Assembly (NCBI GenBank): GCA_035282865.1 | Contig: DATEVB010000116.1 | Location: 1 to 25,602 of the forward strand | DNA: 25,602 nt | DNA from: UBA4744 sp035282865 | GTDB lineage: Bacteria; Actinomycetota; Acidimicrobiia; Spongiisociales; UBA4744 | Direction: 5' to 3' | Shown: positions 1 to 7,618 of the stretch, in pieces | Layout of the letters: every line of letters begins with the position of its first letter | Position numbering within the stretch: position 1 is the stretch's first letter | The notes under the pieces: model-generated | Database searches by the model: none | Seen by the model: the letters and a program-made list of their open reading frames with translations, nothing else | Told to the model about the DNA's origin: nothing | Made by a program: the position numbers and the translations under genes

Positions 1-6
1 CAGTGC

Positions 7-681
7 TTACTCGCGGTCCGCTTTGGTCTCGTCGTAGTAGTCGAGCCGGTCGATCGGCATGACGAGCGACGTGAGAATGTTCATCAAGTGGGCGGTGATT
101 CGCTTGAAGTACCGGTAGAGCAACGCACGCGGTACCGCTTCCCGGGCCGGCTGGTCGGTGTGGAGTTGCTGGTCGATCAACTTGTCGTACTCATCCTGCA
201 GATGGTCGCCGGCCTGCAGCATCGTGTGGGCCGCCACCTGGTCCTTTTCTCCGAACACCCGGGCCGTTTCACCGATGAGCTTCGAGATGAGATCCCGGTA
301 TCGCATCAACGTGTCGATATCTTCGGCCTCCGACAGGTCGACCCCGCTGTTGGCGATGTCCCAGATGTTCTTCGAGTAATCGCCGATCCGTTCGGCGTCC
401 TTGACCACACTCATCGAGGCCAGAACGAGGGGGATGTCGGCCGAGGTGCCGCGCACGCTGACGTGCACGACCAATTCCCGTCTCACCGCACGCTCGGCCT
501 TGTTGACGCCCTTGTCGGTCTTGCGGATGTCCTTGCCGACCAGCGCCGGGTCGGTCCCCCCAATCAGCGCGTTGATGGCGTTGTCGAAGGTATGTCGGTC
601 ATCGACGAGCATCTGGCGAATCTGCGCTTCTATCTGCTCGAGTTGCGCGTCTCCGCCTCCCCGAAAGAAGTCAAGCACCAT
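7..681 (-). CDS. PhoU-like phosphate regulator, stand-alone
   Basis: A 224-residue helical protein of the PhoU family. PhoU proteins bind metal ions through acidic helix motifs and restrain phosphate uptake. The signature ERIGDYSKNIWDIA lies at about residues 97-110, and a first-repeat helix with KTDKGVNKAE is near 54-65. It has no membrane segment, so it should be cytosolic. The ATG start is supported by GGGAG seven bases upstream. The gene begins 14 bases after the stop of the Na+/Pi cotransporter on the same strand, so the two are very likely co-transcribed. In many bacteria a PhoU-like domain is fused to the C-terminus of this transporter; here it is a separate protein, so its partner is probably that transporter rather than a Pst system. 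Family assignment is firm; the partner is inferred. Confidence 0.85.
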   Translation of the reverse strand: MVLDFFRGGGDAQLEQIEAQIRQMLVDDRHTFDNAINALIGGTDPALVGKDIRKTDKGVNKAERAVRRELVVHVSVRGTSADIPLVLASMSVVKDAERIGDYSKNIWDIANSGVDLSEAEDIDTLMRYRDLISKLIGETARVFGEKDQVAAHTMLQAGDHLQDEYDKLIDQQLHTDQPAREAVPRALLYRYFKRITAHLMNILTSLVMPIDRLDYYDETKADRE

Positions 682-695
682 GGTTCACTCCCATC

Positions 696-1838
696 TCATT
701 GCAGTATCAGTATCCCAACCAACGGCACCAATACGAAGACCCCAATTACGTAAACGAACACCAGCGACTTCCGGACTTCTGCGGCTGCCGCCAGCTTCCC
801 CGCCAGGTATAGGGGGATCTTCCTGAGCTGGGGCACGGGATAGAACAGCAGGATGCCGCTGATATTGAACAACGTGTGCGTCAAGGCGATCACCAAGCCC
901 TCCGGCCGTTCGGTGGCGAGGGAGGCGAGCAGAGCAGTGACCGTCGTTCCGACGTTGGCTCCCAGGGTGATGGGGTAGGCGTTGGTGAGCGTGAGGACGC
1001 CGGCGGCGATCATCGGAACCAGCACTGAGGTGGTGATGCTCGAGGATTGCACCGCAACCGTCATGATGAGACCGATCCCTATCGCCGTCACTCCGCCACC
1101 TTTGGCGAGTACCGCGTTCATTGATCGTTCGATACGCCCGGCCACGACCAATTTCATGTTGCGGCTGATGTAGGCCAGGGCGAGGAGAATCAGAGCAAGC
1201 CCCACGATGAGCAGCAGGAAGCCGAGCACGGTGTTGTGTGCGCCCAGTCCCTCGATGAAGTTCTCAAAGGCCTTCACCGGCGCTTTGACCGCCGTCTTGA
1301 CAGGGCTGTCCGGGTTCTCGAATTCGAGATTCGCCGACCTCCCCAGGAAACCCGCCAATGCTTGGGCGGATTTCGACAAGAACCTGGTGGCGAGTTCGAG
1401 GGGCAGGAGAACCGCAACCGTCAACAGGTTGAAGAGATCGTGCATGGTTGCCCCGGCGAAGGCCCGGCGAAATTCGGCGCTGCGGCGCAAGTAGCCAAGC
1501 GAGGCGAGCGTGTTGGTGACCGTCGTCCCGATATTGGCCCCCATGATCATCGGAACGGCCAAGGGCACGGTGAGTGTGCCCGCCCCGACCAGGCCGACGA
1601 TGGTCGAGGTCGAAACAGATGAGGATTGCACGAGGACCGTCGCCAGAATGCCGACCAGGAGACCCGCCAACGGATTGGAGACACCTTCGAAGAGCGAGTC
1701 GGTGAATTCCTCTCCAAAGCCCTGGATGCCACTTTCGATCGCCTTGACTCCCACCAGGAATAGGTAGAGAAGGAATAGCACCAGCACCACGCGGACTCTC
1801 ACGGGGATATGGCGCCTGGTTGTCGCTTCTTCGGTCAA
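696..1838 (-). CDS. Na+/phosphate cotransporter family protein
   Basis: A 380-residue integral membrane protein of the Na+/Pi cotransporter family (NptA / SLC34-like), which imports inorganic phosphate with sodium. The diagnostic inverted repeat is clear: QSSS at residues 71-74 followed by GANIGTTVT at 100-108, and again QSSS at 264-267 followed by GANVGTTVT at 293-301. A polar linker at about 166-195 separates the two halves. Several hydrophobic helices flank the repeats, with the first near 15-32. The reading frame opens with TTG at 1838 without a strong ribosome site, so the exact start is uncertain. It is shorter than NptA proteins that carry a C-terminal PhoU domain, and that domain is supplied by the next gene 14 bases downstream. 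It is transcribed divergently from the hemD-like gene. Confidence 0.9.
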   Translation of the reverse strand: MTEEATTRRHIPVRVRVVLVLFLLYLFLVGVKAIESGIQGFGEEFTDSLFEGVSNPLAGLLVGILATVLVQSSSVSTSTIVGLVGAGTLTVPLAVPMIMGANIGTTVTNTLASLGYLRRSAEFRRAFAGATMHDLFNLLTVAVLLPLELATRFLSKSAQALAGFLGRSANLEFENPDSPVKTAVKAPVKAFENFIEGLGAHNTVLGFLLLIVGLALILLALAYISRNMKLVVAGRIERSMNAVLAKGGGVTAIGIGLIMTVAVQSSSITTSVLVPMIAAGVLTLTNAYPITLGANVGTTVTALLASLATERPEGLVIALTHTLFNISGILLFYPVPQLRKIPLYLAGKLAAAAEVRKSLVFVYVIGVFVLVPLVGILILQ

Positions 1839-1952
1839 GATCGCACCAAGGTCGGCCGGCCTCTCCCACCGCCGGCGTTGGCCGCATCATAGAGACCTGT
1901 GTGCGAGCCTTCGCCCTGCGGGAGGCGTACGCTTGGTTGGGTGGAAGGTGCC

Positions 1953-2642
1953 GTGCCCCGGGTAGCAGTGACCGCCAGCGTCGAAGCGTCGGCGGGGATG
2001 GCCGCCGAACTGGTAGTGGTTGGTCTTCGTCCGGTCGCCCTTCCCTGTGTGCGGATCCGGAAAGCCGATGACGTGGATCTGGCGCGCGCTCGCGCCGCAG
2101 TGGAAGAGGCCGACCTCGTGGTGTTGACGTCTTCACGGGCGCTCGATGTGCTCTGGCCGGACGGTGTGATCCCGGCCACTCCGATTGCGATGTTGACGGC
2201 GGCGGGGGCGGCCCGGGTGGAAGAGCGCGGCGGGCGGGTGGTCCACGTCGGAAACGGCAACCCGTCGGACTTCATTGCCTATCTGGGCCGCAAGGCGGCA
2301 GGCAAACGAGTTGCGTATCCGCATGCCGAAGGGGTCGATCCGCGCGTCGTCGTGTCGCTGGCAGACGCGGCGGGAGATCTGGTAGCTGTTGCGGTGTACG
2401 GGTGGATTCCTACAGCACCGGCGCTCGATCCTGTTGAGGCCGCCGTGTTCGAGTCCTCATTGGCGGTGTATGGCTGGATGCAAGCGCGTGAATTGTCAGG
2501 AATCGTTGCGTCTGCCATTGGTCCTGCGACTGCGGCAGCCCTCCGCCGCCACGGCCGTGGTCCCGACATCCTGGTGCGCCGACCGCTCTTCGGGATGCTG
2601 GCCGAGACGCTGGCCAGTGCGCTGATTGTCACTAGGTCCTAG
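1953..2642 (+). CDS. hemD: Uroporphyrinogen-III synthase-like protein (HemD)
   Basis: About 229 residues resembling the HEM4 family, which cyclises hydroxymethylbilane with inversion of ring D to form uroporphyrinogen III in tetrapyrrole biosynthesis. The two-lobed pattern is visible: an N-terminal lobe with VVLTSSRALDVLW, a returning segment (KRVAYPHAEGVDP), a second lobe with FESSLAVYGW, and the C-terminal SAIGPATAAALRRHG motif that matches the family's 'IGP.TA..L...G' signature. The frame is open from ATG 1899. I prefer GTG 1953 (VPRVAVTAS), which has GGAAGG just upstream and places the first strand where the family begins; GTG 1941 is also possible. No other haem gene is adjacent, so assignment rests on sequence pattern alone. 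Active-site residues are poorly conserved in this family. Confidence 0.7.
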   Translation: MPRVAVTASVEASAGMAAELVVVGLRPVALPCVRIRKADDVDLARARAAVEEADLVVLTSSRALDVLWPDGVIPATPIAMLTAAGAARVEERGGRVVHVGNGNPSDFIAYLGRKAAGKRVAYPHAEGVDPRVVVSLADAAGDLVAVAVYGWIPTAPALDPVEAAVFESSLAVYGWMQARELSGIVASAIGPATAAALRRHGRGPDILVRRPLFGMLAETLASALIVTRS

Positions 2643-2661
2643 GGAACCTTGGTTCCGTAGG
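2638..2661 (+). terminator. Stem-loop at the end of hemD
   Basis: Two 11-base arms, CCTAGGGAACC (2638-2648) and GGTTCCGTAGG (2651-2661), pair at 10 of 11 positions and overlap the hemD stop codon. The RNA hairpin would close on a small CTTG loop. The following bases (GTCTTGAC) are not a proper U-tract, so an intrinsic terminator is uncertain. The near-perfect two-fold symmetry could also be a protein-binding site. Confidence 0.4.
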
Positions 2662-2893
2662 GTCTTGACAGATGCGACAAGTTTGGCGGAGATCAGACCG
2701 GTGCCGTCCGCTCCATACGGCGAAGGACCCCAGTGAGGCGCCCCCAAGCAGGGACAACGCCTGACATGCGGCCTTTGGGCGGCCGCCCGGCACAGCCGGA
2801 CTTTGGCGCAGCGGACGGCGGCGGTCGGTCTGAGGGACCGCACGTCCCTGGTTGTCGCCGCCAACCCTCCGACGATCCAGTCCATGGCCTCTC
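2662..2893. other. Convergent intergenic region with palindromes, no gene seen
   Basis: This stretch lies between the 3' ends of hemD and the ABC ATPase gene. I find no frame with a recognisable protein. It holds a perfect 12-base palindrome GGGCGGCCGCCC (2777-2788) and a six-base-pair hairpin, AGGGAC (2833-2838) with GTCCCT (2844-2849). Minus-strand frames through it are open but look like GC-rich shadows. Confidence 0.4.
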
Positions 2894-3640
2894 CTACTGG
2901 TGAAGCACGGCTTGGAGGAACCGCTGGGTTCGCCCATGCTGGGGGTTGAGTAAAACATCGTCGGGCGGGCCATCCTCGACGACTATGCCCTCGTCCATGA
3001 ACACAACCCGGTCGCCCACCTGGCGGGCAAAACCCATCTCGTGGGTGACCACCATCATGGTCATGCCCTCTTCGGCCAGGCCGCGCATCACATCCAGTAC
3101 TTCCCCGACCAACTCGGGATCAAGGGCGCTCGTAGGTTCATCGAACAGCATCATGTACGGGTTCATTGACAACGAGCGGGCGATGGCCACCCGTTGCATT
3201 TGACCACCGGACAGGCGAATCGGGTACTCATTGATCTTATCGAGCAAGCCGACCCTCTCTAACACCTTGCGAGCCACCTCATTAGCCTCTTGATCAGACC
3301 GCTTCAGCACCTTCCGCTGCGCGATGGTGAGGTTGCCCAGCACGGTCAGGTGGGGAAAAAGATTGAACTGCTGGAACACCATCCCGATTCGGGCACGCAC
3401 CGCATCGACATCGATTTCCGGGTCGGTCATGTCGATGCCCTCGATCAGCACCTTGCCTGCGGTTGGAACCTCGAGAAGGTTGATGCAGCGAAGCAACGTC
3501 GACTTGCCAGACCCGGATGGTCCGATCACGCAAACCACCTCTCCGGTGTCCACCCGGAAATCAATACCTCTCAGTACTTCCAGATCGCCGAAGTGTTTAT
3601 GCAGCTCCAGGACCTGGATGGGAGATACACCCGGGTTCAT
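2894..3640 (-). CDS. Polar amino-acid ABC transporter ATP-binding protein
   Basis: A 248-residue ATPase of the GlnQ/HisP type that powers an amino-acid importer. All motifs are intact: Walker A GPSGSGKST at 40-48, Q-loop VFQQFNLFPH at 88-97, signature LSGGQMQR at 143-150, Walker B with D-loop MMLFDEPTSALD at 163-174, and the H-loop VVTHE at 197-201. The frame could open at GTG 3655, but ATG 3640 is better placed: the AGGTGA that ends the permease gene is its ribosome site, four bases upstream. This tight spacing predicts translational coupling to the permease. It is the last gene of the minus-strand importer operon. The substrate (glutamine, glutamate, histidine, arginine or similar) cannot be fixed from this subunit. 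Confidence 0.93.
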   Translation of the reverse strand: MNPGVSPIQVLELHKHFGDLEVLRGIDFRVDTGEVVCVIGPSGSGKSTLLRCINLLEVPTAGKVLIEGIDMTDPEIDVDAVRARIGMVFQQFNLFPHLTVLGNLTIAQRKVLKRSDQEANEVARKVLERVGLLDKINEYPIRLSGGQMQRVAIARSLSMNPYMMLFDEPTSALDPELVGEVLDVMRGLAEEGMTMMVVTHEMGFARQVGDRVVFMDEGIVVEDGPPDDVLLNPQHGRTQRFLQAVLHQ

Positions 3641-3644
3641 GGTT

Positions 3645-4430
3645 TCACCTCGCACGGGCGGCTCGCTTCTCGAGCTGAGCTACCAACCTGGTGAGTGGAA
3701 GCGTAATGATGAGGTACACCAGTGCGATGACGATCAGCGGTGTGCCGTTGAATTTCTGGGTCATGAGGTCACGACCGAACTTGGTGAGCTCTTTGTTCAC
3801 GGGCGTGCTGCCCAGAACGAAGAAGAGAGAGGTGTCCTTGATCAACAGAACCAGTTCGTTGGTGAGCGGGGGGATGATGATCCGGAAGGCTTGCGGAAGT
3901 ACGATCGACCGCATCGCCGCACCCTTGGGCATTCCCAGTGACCGGGCGGCCTCCATTTGCCCGCGGGGCACGGCTTCGATCCCGGCGCGGAGCGTTTCGG
4001 CCATATAGGCAGCGGCCACCAGACCCAACCCAACGGTGCCCTGGCCCAGAAGGCCGCCGGGAATGTTTACACCCAGCGCGATGGGAAGCCCGAAGGCGAC
4101 GAAGATGATCGTCACCAGCGCCGGCAGACCTCGAAACAGCTCGATGTACGAGGTTGCCAGCCACCGGTAAGGCTTCACGTCTGATCTCTTCATCAGTGCC
4201 AGCACCAGTGCCAGCACCAACCCGAAGGCGAAAGCGGTGAACGTGTAGACGATCGTGTTCTTGGCGGCGACCGTGAACACGCGGGGCCACATCTCGGCGG
4301 CAATCTCGAGATTGAAAAAGGAGCTCTGTATCTTGGACCAATCCGCCAACGCTGCGATCAGGACGATCCCAACAATGAACGCCGTGTAGAGAATGCCCCG
4401 GCGAAGTCGCTGCTTGGTGGTCTTTTTCAT
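3645..4430 (-). CDS. Polar amino-acid ABC transporter permease
   Basis: A 261-residue membrane subunit of the His/Glu/Gln/Arg/opine permease family. A short basic N-terminus (KKTTKQRLRR) is followed by a first membrane helix at about 13-29 and four or more further helices from about 58 to 250. The family motif ELFRGLP is at 97-103, and the EAA loop that docks on the ATPase spans about 157-181 (GQMEAARSLGMPKGAA). It is the only permease in the operon, so the transporter is probably a homodimer in the membrane. A GAGG lies about eight bases before the ATG. It starts 66 bases downstream of the binding-protein gene, past a strong stem-loop, and is closely coupled to the ATPase gene downstream. 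Confidence 0.93.
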   Translation of the reverse strand: MKKTTKQRLRRGILYTAFIVGIVLIAALADWSKIQSSFFNLEIAAEMWPRVFTVAAKNTIVYTFTAFAFGLVLALVLALMKRSDVKPYRWLATSYIELFRGLPALVTIIFVAFGLPIALGVNIPGGLLGQGTVGLGLVAAAYMAETLRAGIEAVPRGQMEAARSLGMPKGAAMRSIVLPQAFRIIIPPLTNELVLLIKDTSLFFVLGSTPVNKELTKFGRDLMTQKFNGTPLIVIALVYLIITLPLTRLVAQLEKRAARAR

Positions 4431-4450
4431 AGCCGTTGCCTCATATAGGC

Positions 4451-4474
4451 GAGGGGGACCCCAGGGTCCCCCTC
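4451..4474 (-). promoter_or_regulatory. Stem-loop between binding-protein and permease genes
   Basis: A perfect 10-base-pair inverted repeat, GAGGGGGACC (4451-4460) and GGTCCCCCTC (4465-4474), with a four-base loop. It sits in the 66-base gap after the binding-protein stop. No U-tract follows on the minus strand. Intercistronic hairpins in this position commonly protect the upstream message or cause partial termination, so that binding protein exceeds membrane subunits. That role is inferred from position. Confidence 0.7.
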
Positions 4475-4496
4475 GTACATGCTCCGGCTGTCTGGT

Positions 4497-5270
4497 TTAT
4501 CCGAACCATTTGTTGAAGATCGCGTCGAGAGTGCCATCTCCCTTGAACTTGGCCAAGGCGTCGTTGACGTCGGTGAGCAGGGCTTCCTTGCCTTCTTCCT
4601 GGACGGCCAATCCGTACAACTCGTTCGTTTCGTAGGTTTCAACGATCTGGACCGAGGGGTCGGCCTCGGCGCGGAGTTCATTGACCGGCTTGTCCTGGAG
4701 TATCCCGTCAATCGTTCCTGCCGCGAGTGCCACGAACAGGTCTCCACCAGTTGGGAAATCGACGATCTGGCCGACCCCTTCGGGAGCGTTCTCCAATGCG
4801 TAGTCCATGCCGGTGGTGCCTGATTGGACGCCCAGCCGCAGGCCCACGAAATCATCGAGCGTTGAGTACCCGGAGTCCACCGGGACCAGCAGCGATTGGT
4901 CGACTTCGAGATACGGATCGGAGAAGTCGACGTTCTCTTCCCGTTCGGCTTTGATGGTAATGGCGGAAGCCGCGATGTCGCAGTTGCCGGCCACCATGGC
5001 GGTGCCGGTGGTGATGGCCTCGAAGCCGGTGCCGACGAACGCCATCTCCAACCCCAACTCTTCGGCGATGGCCGCCATGATCTCAACATCGATGCCTACG
5101 TACTCGCCGCCCACTTCATCCTCGAACGGGGGATACGGGATGTCCGAACAGACAGTTAGCGTTCCTTCTTCGACCAGGTCGTACTCGGTAGTCTCCCCGC
5201 CGCCACAGGCGCCGGCAATCAATGCGAACGCCAGCACCAGCACCAGCGCGGCGTTGGTCTTTCTCGTCAT
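4497..5270 (-). CDS. Amino-acid ABC transporter substrate-binding lipoprotein
   Basis: About 257 residues, an extracytoplasmic solute-binding protein of family 3. The N-terminus is a lipoprotein signal: basic MTRKTN, a hydrophobic stretch, then a cysteine after ALIAGA, so the mature protein should be lipid-anchored outside the membrane. The mature part shows the family pattern: TLTVCSDIPYPPFE near the start, GIDVEIMAAIAEELG, DIAASAITIKAERE, then FSDPYL and GVQSGTTG. A longer frame opens upstream, but ATG 5270 has a strong AGGAGGAAGG ribosome site and begins the signal peptide cleanly. It is the first gene of the importer operon and is transcribed away from dxs. The ligand is probably a polar amino acid; the exact one is unknown. 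Confidence 0.93.
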   Translation of the reverse strand: MTRKTNAALVLVLAFALIAGACGGGETTEYDLVEEGTLTVCSDIPYPPFEDEVGGEYVGIDVEIMAAIAEELGLEMAFVGTGFEAITTGTAMVAGNCDIAASAITIKAEREENVDFSDPYLEVDQSLLVPVDSGYSTLDDFVGLRLGVQSGTTGMDYALENAPEGVGQIVDFPTGGDLFVALAAGTIDGILQDKPVNELRAEADPSVQIVETYETNELYGLAVQEEGKEALLTDVNDALAKFKGDGTLDAIFNKWFG

Positions 5271-5418
5271 GACCTTCCTCCTCATATTTGGTCGAGGGTT
5301 CGGCCCCTCCGACCGTTTCCCCCCCGCCGATGTTAGGCGGTTCCATGACGGCCTGCCCAAACGGTCGCGGGTTGGTCTATTCACGTCGATCACTAATCTG
5401 GTTGATCACCAGGAGCGG

Positions 5419-5446
5419 TTGTCCGGTCGGCGGGCCATCGCATATT
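5419..5446 (+). promoter_or_regulatory. Weak promoter candidate for dxs
   Basis: TTGTCC (5419-5424) and CATATT (5441-5446) are separated by 16 bases, and the start codon lies 18 bases past the -10. Each box matches the vegetative consensus only partly. The 5271-5464 region serves two divergent genes. It also contains a short inverted repeat, GATCA (5388-5392) with TGATC (5403-5407). Confidence 0.3.
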
Positions 5447-5464
5447 CGATCCGAGGGTTGATCT

Positions 5465-7339
5465 GTGACTACAACCGACAACCTGCTTGCTCGTGTGACC
5501 GGCCCGGCCGATCTGCGTGAACTCGACCACGACCAGTTGACGCAGCTGGCGAGCGAGATCCGGTCGTTCATGGTCGACGCGATCTCACGAACCGGCGGCC
5601 ATCTCTCGCCCAACCTCGGGGTGGTCGAGTTGACGCTCGCACTGCACCGGGTTTTCGATAGTCCCACCGATCGCATCATCTGGGACGTCGGTCATCAAGC
5701 CTACGTCCACAAACTGGTCACCGGCCGGCAGCATGAGTTCGAGACGCTTCGTCAATACAGGGGCATGACCGGCTATCCCAGCCGGGTTGAGAGCGAGCAC
5801 GACTTCGTCGAGAACAGCCACGCTTCGACCTCGCTCAGTTACGCCCTGGGCATGGCGCTGGCCAAGCAGCGGAGTGGAGACCACAGCTACACAGTGGCGG
5901 TGATCGGCGACGGCGCTCTCACCGGCGGCATGGCCTACGAAGCTCTCAACCACATCGCGGTGCTGCAACCACCCAAGCTGATCATCGTCGTCAACGACAA
6001 CGGCCGTTCCTACGCACCGACGGTTGGCGGGATCGCCGCCCTCGGGCACCTTCGGTTCGACCCGCGCTATGAGTGGACCAAGAGGACGATCGGAAAACTG
6101 CTGCGGAGTATCCCGGCGATCGGCGAGGGAGCCGACGAGCTGGCCCATCGCCTCAAGGAGTCCGTGAAGCAATTGATCGAACCGGGCACCGTTTTCGATG
6201 CGCTGGGGCTCAAGTACTCGGGGGTTGTCGACGGGCACGATATCGACCTGATCGAGGAAACGCTCGAGCACGCCAAATCGTTCGACGAGCCGTCGGTGGT
6301 GCACATCGTGACGGAGAAGGGCCGTGGTTACGAACCGGCGCTCAACAACGAAGAGGACAAGTTGCACGGCGTCGGCGCGTTCGATATCGAGTCTGGCCGC
6401 CCGGCCAAATCGGAGCTGAGACTCACTAACGTGGCCGGACAGGCACTTCTCCACGCGGCGCGTTGTAGGGAGGATCTGGTCGCCATCAGCGCCGCCATGA
6501 TCTCACCCACCGGCCTGTCTGCCATGGCGGAGGAGTTTCCGGATCGGGTCATCGATACCGGTATTGCCGAACAACACGCCGTTACCCTGGCGGCCGGATT
6601 GGCGATGGCCGGGATGCGGCCGGTTGTTGCCATCTATTCGAGCTTCCTGCAGCGCGCTTTCGATCAGATCGTGACCGACGTGGCCATGCACAACCTGCCG
6701 GTCGTCTTCATGATCGACCGGGCCGGTATCACCGGGCCCGATGGAGCCTCCCACCACGGCGCCTTCGACCTCTCCTACCTGCGGATGATTCCCAACCTGA
6801 CGGTTGGTGCTCCCGCCGACGCCGACGAGCTGTGCGGAATGCTCGAGACCGCTTGGGACTTCGGCGGTCCGATCGCCGTGCGGTTCCCGAAGGGGGCGGC
6901 GTCTTCGGTGCCTGCCCTGCCGGTAGCGCCAGTCGAGGTGGGTGTCGGCGACGTGATCCAGGATGGCGAGGATGTTCTGCTGTTGGCGCTCGGCAGCATG
7001 GTCGAGCCGGCCGTCAAGGCAGCGGGGATGCTCGCTCAGCAAGGAATCTCGTGTGGGATCGTCAACGCCCGCTGGGTCAAACCCCTCGACGAGCGCTTGG
7101 CTGAATGGGCGGCCCAGTATCCACACGTGATCACGCTGGAAGACAACGCGGTGGCGGGCGGCTTCGGAGCCGCGGTGCTCGAAGAGTTGTCGCGGCACGG
7201 ATTGGCCGGCAGGGTGTCGTTGCTGGGTCTCCCCGATCGCTTCCTACCGTCGGGGTCCCCCTCGGATGTCCAGGCGGACGTCGAACTCGACCCGGAATCG
7301 ATCACCGGGCGGGTTGCCTTCATCGTGCGGGGCGGCTAG
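5465..7339 (+). CDS. dxs: 1-deoxy-D-xylulose-5-phosphate synthase
   Basis: A 624-residue thiamine-diphosphate enzyme that condenses pyruvate and glyceraldehyde 3-phosphate, the first step of the MEP isoprenoid pathway. Length and motif order match the family. GHLSPN is at 45-50 and DVGHQAY at 74-80. The ThDP/Mg2+ motif begins GDGALTGG at 148-155 and ends NDN at 177-179. The pyrimidine domain carries the catalytic glutamate in GIAEQH (366-371), followed by DRAGITGPDGASHHG at 418-432. A C-terminal transketolase domain has GIVNARWVKPLDE and LEDNAVAGGFG. The start is GTG 5465, with AGGG several bases upstream. It stands alone, divergent from the ABC importer. The fragment downstream is unrelated to it. 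Confidence 0.96.
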   Translation: MTTTDNLLARVTGPADLRELDHDQLTQLASEIRSFMVDAISRTGGHLSPNLGVVELTLALHRVFDSPTDRIIWDVGHQAYVHKLVTGRQHEFETLRQYRGMTGYPSRVESEHDFVENSHASTSLSYALGMALAKQRSGDHSYTVAVIGDGALTGGMAYEALNHIAVLQPPKLIIVVNDNGRSYAPTVGGIAALGHLRFDPRYEWTKRTIGKLLRSIPAIGEGADELAHRLKESVKQLIEPGTVFDALGLKYSGVVDGHDIDLIEETLEHAKSFDEPSVVHIVTEKGRGYEPALNNEEDKLHGVGAFDIESGRPAKSELRLTNVAGQALLHAARCREDLVAISAAMISPTGLSAMAEEFPDRVIDTGIAEQHAVTLAAGLAMAGMRPVVAIYSSFLQRAFDQIVTDVAMHNLPVVFMIDRAGITGPDGASHHGAFDLSYLRMIPNLTVGAPADADELCGMLETAWDFGGPIAVRFPKGAASSVPALPVAPVEVGVGDVIQDGEDVLLLALGSMVEPAVKAAGMLAQQGISCGIVNARWVKPLDERLAEWAAQYPHVITLEDNAVAGGFGAAVLEELSRHGLAGRVSLLGLPDRFLPSGSPSDVQADVELDPESITGRVAFIVRGG

Positions 7340-7473
7340 TCGTACCTCGTACGTAGGACCTCGTGCAATAAGACCGACTCCTCGAAGTGCTCTGGTGGCC
7401 GCCCGCTGGTTGCCGGTGGCCGGCGAGCGACAGCGAGCGTTCTGTCAGTTGATTCGGACCGGGCGCGATAGCT

Positions 7474-7614
7474 ATGGTCGTTTCATCCCGGGTGGTGGCC
7501 CACCGGGTGCTGTTCATGGCCGACGGTGAGGTGGTTGAGGTAGGAACGCCACAGCACATTTTCGAGAACCCCGACGAGGACCGAACCAAGCTGTTCCTCA
7601 GCCAGATCTTGTAG
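7474..7614 (+). pseudogene. C-terminal remnant of an amino-acid ABC ATPase
   Basis: This frame reads MVVSSRVVAHRVLFMADGE, then VVEVGTPQHIFENP and DRTKLFLSQIL before a TAG stop. It closely matches the last 45 or so residues of GlnQ-type ATPases (usual pattern: TH-E-MGFAR..V--RV-FM..G..VE.GTP...F..P...R...FL). The Walker A, signature and Walker B parts are absent, and an in-frame TGA at 7450-7452 closes the frame upstream. Between MVV and RVVAHRV the usual THEMGFA H-loop segment is missing, which suggests an internal deletion. It differs from the intact ATPase at 2894-3640 (which has VEDGPPDDVLLNP), so it derives from another transporter. No other subunit of that transporter is visible nearby. 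Confidence 0.75.
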
Positions 7615-7618
7615 GGCG

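Noticed and set aside
2632..2973. Minus-strand open frame after the ABC ATPase gene, considered as a small gene or IS fragment
   Set aside because: It overlaps the ATPase gene and the palindromic hemD end, has no transposase motif, and has Arg/Pro-rich shadow-like composition.
7340..7473. Possible upstream part of the ABC ATPase remnant in other frames
   Set aside because: Two of the three plus frames were translated and the third was checked back to its in-frame stop at 7450; no Walker A, signature or Walker B residues appeared, so the recognisable remnant starts near 7474.
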